Made by a program: the position numbers and the translations under genes
Origin: Pseudomonas flavescens
GTDB lineage: Bacteria; Pseudomonadota; Gammaproteobacteria; Pseudomonadales; Pseudomonadaceae
Direction: 5' to 3'
Assembly (NCBI RefSeq): GCF_013408425.1
Contig: NZ_JACBYV010000001.1
Location: forward strand, 4,836,001-4,900,000
DNA length: 64,000 nt
The notes under the pieces: generated by a model
Told to the model about the DNA's origin: nothing
Seen by the model: the letters and a program-made list of their open reading frames with translations, nothing else
Database searches by the model: none
Shown here: one piece after another, positions 61,818-64,000 of the stretch
Position numbering within the stretch: the first letter of the stretch is position 1
How the letters are laid out: every line of letters begins with the position of its first letter

Positions 61818-63128
61818 ATGAACCACACGATCAAAGTACTGGTAGCCGCTTCATGCCTGTCGCTCACCGTTGGCGCGCAGGCCGCCGAGACCCTGACCAT
61901 CGCCACGGTCAACAACAGCGACATGATCCGCATGCAGCGCCTGGCGAAAACCTTCGAAGAACAGAACCCTGACATCAAGCTCAAGTGGGTGGTACTCGAA
62001 GAGAACGTGCTGCGTCAGCGCCTGACCACCGACATCGCCACTCAGGGCGGCCAGTTCGACGTGCTGACCATCGGCATGTACGAAGCGGCGCTGTGGGGCG
62101 AGAAGGGCTGGCTGGAGCCGATGACCGATCTGCCCGCCGACTATGCCCTCGATGACGTCTTCCCCTCCGTGCGTGAGGGCCTCTCGGCCAAGGGCCAGCT
62201 CTATGCCCTGCCGTTCTACGCCGAAGCGTCGATCACCTACTACCGCACCGATCTTTTCGAGCAGGCCGGGCTGAAGATGCCCGAGCAGCCGACCTGGGAT
62301 CAGATGGCCGAATTCGCCAGCAAGCTGCACCAGCCCGACAAGGGCCAGTACGGTATCTGCCTGCGTGGCAAGGCCGGCTGGGGCGAGAACATGGCGCTGA
62401 TCACCACCGTGGCCAATGCCTACGGCGCGCGCTGGTTCGATGAGCAGTGGAAGCCTGAATTCACCGGCAGCGAGTGGAAGAACGCGCTGAACTTCTACGT
62501 CGACACCATGAACAAGTACGGCCCGCCGGGCGCGTCTAGCAATGGTTTCAACGAGAACCTGGCGTTGTTCAACAGCGGCAAGTGCGCGATGTGGGTCGAT
62601 GCCAGCGTGGCCGGCTCGTTCGTCACCGACAAATCGCAGAGCAAGGTCGCCGACTCGGTAGGCTTCACCTTCGCGCCGACCCAGGTCACCGACAAGGGCG
62701 CCTCCTGGCTGTACTCCTGGGCGCTGGCGATCCCTACCAGTTCCAAGTCCAAGGACGCTGCCAAGACCTTCAGCGCCTGGGCCACGTCCAAGGCCTACGG
62801 AGCGCTGGTCGCCGAGAAGGATGGCGTCGCCAACGTGCCGCCAGGCACCCGCGCCTCGACCTACAGCGACGCCTACATGAAGGCGGCGCCGTTCGCCAAG
62901 GTCACCCTCGACTCGTTGAAGAAGGCCGACCCGGCCAACCCCAGCGCCAAGCCTGTCCCGTACGTGGGCATTCAACTGGTGACCATTCCCGAGTTCCAGG
63001 CCATCGGCACCAGTGTCGGCAAGCTGTTCGCCGCCGCGCTCACCGGGCAGATGAAGCCTGATCAGGCTCTCCAGGCAGCACAGCAGAGCACCGAGCGGGA
63101 AATGAAGCGCGCCGGGTATCCGAAGTAG
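61818..63128 (+). CDS. mtlE: Polyol (mannitol) ABC transporter binding protein
   Basis: 436 aa. Signal peptide MNHTIKVLVAASCLSLTVGAQA. SBP_bac_1 domain with TIATVNNSDMIRMQRLAKTFEEQNP, LPFYAEASITYYRTDLFEQAG and FNSGKCAMWVDASVAGSF. Delivers a polyol to MtlFG/MtlK. GAGGAG precedes the ATG; the 224-bp gap after mtlR should hold its promoter. Followed by a palindrome cluster and then mtlF. Confidence 0.9.
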   Translation: MNHTIKVLVAASCLSLTVGAQAAETLTIATVNNSDMIRMQRLAKTFEEQNPDIKLKWVVLEENVLRQRLTTDIATQGGQFDVLTIGMYEAALWGEKGWLEPMTDLPADYALDDVFPSVREGLSAKGQLYALPFYAEASITYYRTDLFEQAGLKMPEQPTWDQMAEFASKLHQPDKGQYGICLRGKAGWGENMALITTVANAYGARWFDEQWKPEFTGSEWKNALNFYVDTMNKYGPPGASSNGFNENLALFNSGKCAMWVDASVAGSFVTDKSQSKVADSVGFTFAPTQVTDKGASWLYSWALAIPTSSKSKDAAKTFSAWATSKAYGALVAEKDGVANVPPGTRASTYSDAYMKAAPFAKVTLDSLKKADPANPSAKPVPYVGIQLVTIPEFQAIGTSVGKLFAAALTGQMKPDQALQAAQQSTEREMKRAGYPK

Positions 63129-63140
63129 CGGAACCGCGAT

Positions 63141-63215
63141 CGTTCCCACGCTCTGCGTGGGAACGTATGTCGGGACGCTCCGCGTCCGCCCCGGTGTTAC
63201 GCGGCGCGGAGCGCC
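63141..63215. repeat. Palindromic repeats between mtlE and mtlF
   Basis: Three hairpins within 75 bp: 63141-63151 with 63155-63165 (11 bp), 63173-63178 with 63182-63187 (6 bp), and 63203-63207 with 63211-63215 (5 bp). No T-run follows. This is like the REPs between malE and malF that keep binding-protein mRNA more abundant than permease mRNA. Confidence 0.8.
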
Positions 63216-63269
63216 ACAGGCGGCGTTCCCAAAGCGTCATCCGCTGTAGAACCGTCTTTCGGAGACACG

Positions 63270-64000
63270 ATGAATACCATCGACAATCCTGCGGAGCTGG
63301 CCCGCGAGCCGGCGCCGCGTAAATCGCGACGCCTGGCGCCCGGCTGGTTTCTGGTCAGCCCTTCGGTCGTCCTGCTGCTGATCTGGATGATCGTGCCTCT
63401 GGGCATGACCATCTATTTCTCGCTGATCCGCTACAACCTGCTGTACCCCGGCGAGAACGATTTCGTCGGGCTGGAGAACTTCGAGTACTTCGTCACCGAC
63501 GCCGCGTTTCTGTCTGGCGCGGGCAACACCCTGTTGCTGGTGGGCAGCGTGCTGCTGATCAGCGTGGTGTTCGGCGTGCTGATTTCCGCACTGCTGGAGG
63601 CCAGTGAGTTCTTTGGCCGGGGCATCGTGCGGGTGCTGCTGATCTCGCCGTTCTTCATCATGCCGACGGTCAGCGCGCTGCTGTGGAAGAACCTGATCTT
63701 CCATCCGGTTTCGGGGATTCTGGCAGCCGTCTGGCAGTTCTTCGGCGCTCAGCCGGTGGACTGGCTGGCGCACCACCCCTTGTTCTCGATCATCCTCATC
63801 GTGTCCTGGCAGTGGCTGCCATTCGCCATCCTCATCCTGATGACCGCCATGCAGTCTCTGGATCAGGAGCAGAAGGAAGCCGCGCGCCTCGACGGTGCCG
63901 GACCGCTGGCCATCTTCTGGCACCTGACCCTGCCGCATCTGGCGCGACCGATTGCCGTGGTGGTGATGATCGAAACCATCTTCCTGCTCTCGGTATTCGC
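63270..64000 (+). CDS. mtlF: Polyol ABC transporter permease (3' end outside window)
   Basis: 243 residues visible from an ATG with GGAGA 4-8 bp upstream. A basic N terminus (RKSRRLAPGWFLVSPSVV) leads into the first membrane segment; further segments follow (LLLVGSVLLISVVFGVLIS). The EAA loop appears as KEAARLDGAGPLAIFWHLTLPHL near residue 210. A MalF-type permease that would pair with MtlG. The frame runs open to the right edge. Confidence 0.9.
   Translation, partial: MNTIDNPAELAREPAPRKSRRLAPGWFLVSPSVVLLLIWMIVPLGMTIYFSLIRYNLLYPGENDFVGLENFEYFVTDAAFLSGAGNTLLLVGSVLLISVVFGVLISALLEASEFFGRGIVRVLLISPFFIMPTVSALLWKNLIFHPVSGILAAVWQFFGAQPVDWLAHHPLFSIILIVSWQWLPFAILILMTAMQSLDQEQKEAARLDGAGPLAIFWHLTLPHLARPIAVVVMIETIFLLSVF

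Noticed and set aside
1..64000. tRNA, rRNA, CRISPR, prophage or insertion sequence
   Set aside because: I saw no tRNA T-loop context, no short repeats with unique spacers, no integrase and no classical transposase with terminal repeats; the only transposase-like gene is the RAYT.

Overview
This window is a stretch of chromosome from a Pseudomonas-type gammaproteobacterium. The DNA is GC-rich, and most blocks match Pseudomonas gene sets that I recall from memory (not searched): aauRS-aatJQMP, adhA-purEK, a vgrG1b/tse7-like type VI secretion (T6SS) island, prlC-yheV, tctCBA, triABC, a PA0069-like radical SAM gene, and mtlR-mtlE-mtlF. I see no rRNA, tRNA, CRISPR array, prophage or classical insertion sequence. 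The only transposase-like gene is a REP-associated one (RAYT).

Layout. 1-6.4 kb: acidic amino-acid uptake (aatJQMP) and its two-component system (aauS, and aauR cut by the left edge), with a readable sigma-54 promoter, IHF-like site and two perfect TTCGG-N4-CCGAA activator sites upstream of aatJ. 6.4-11.1 kb: housekeeping genes (secreted unknown, adhA, purEK, YeaQ-like, DUF3299). 11.1-21.2 kb: a ten-gene leftward T6SS island: vgrG, DUF6484, DUF2169, a thiolase-like protein, a PAAR-like GHH nuclease toxin, a putative immunity protein, a HEAT-like protein, a tiny basic ORF, a DUF6795 protein and a class 3 lipase. 21.5-28.2 kb: HD hydrolase, SolA-like oxidase, a repeat-rich gap, GNAT, a RES/ParS toxin-antitoxin pair with an operator-like palindrome, gamma carbonic anhydrase, PrlC and YheV.

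28.2-40 kb: a tctCBA carboxylate transporter divergent from an FAD-linked hydroxyacid dehydrogenase, two secreted unknowns, DUF1835, DinD, an AraC regulator divergent from a bile-acid/sodium-symporter-family protein, and a DUF2388-like protein. 40.1-51.1 kb is the most interesting block. Six leftward genes (aldehyde dehydrogenase, coniferyl-alcohol-type SDR, DUF1302 outer-membrane protein, DUF1329, YCF48-like propeller, MMPL/RND pump) look like one operon behind a near-consensus sigma-54 promoter. It is faced by a XylR/DmpR-type activator that keeps the zinc site and most of the phenol pocket known from MopR. I infer an aromatic-induced system that both moves a hydrophobic compound across the envelope and oxidises it.

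51.1-64 kb: a RAYT flanked by REP pairs, a TriABC-like efflux operon, a radical SAM gene behind a near-perfect LexA box, a beta carbonic anhydrase, a 1.2-kb array of about eight and a half 138-bp units made of the same REP sequence, and the start of a mannitol/polyol ABC operon (mtlR, mtlE, mtlF cut by the right edge).
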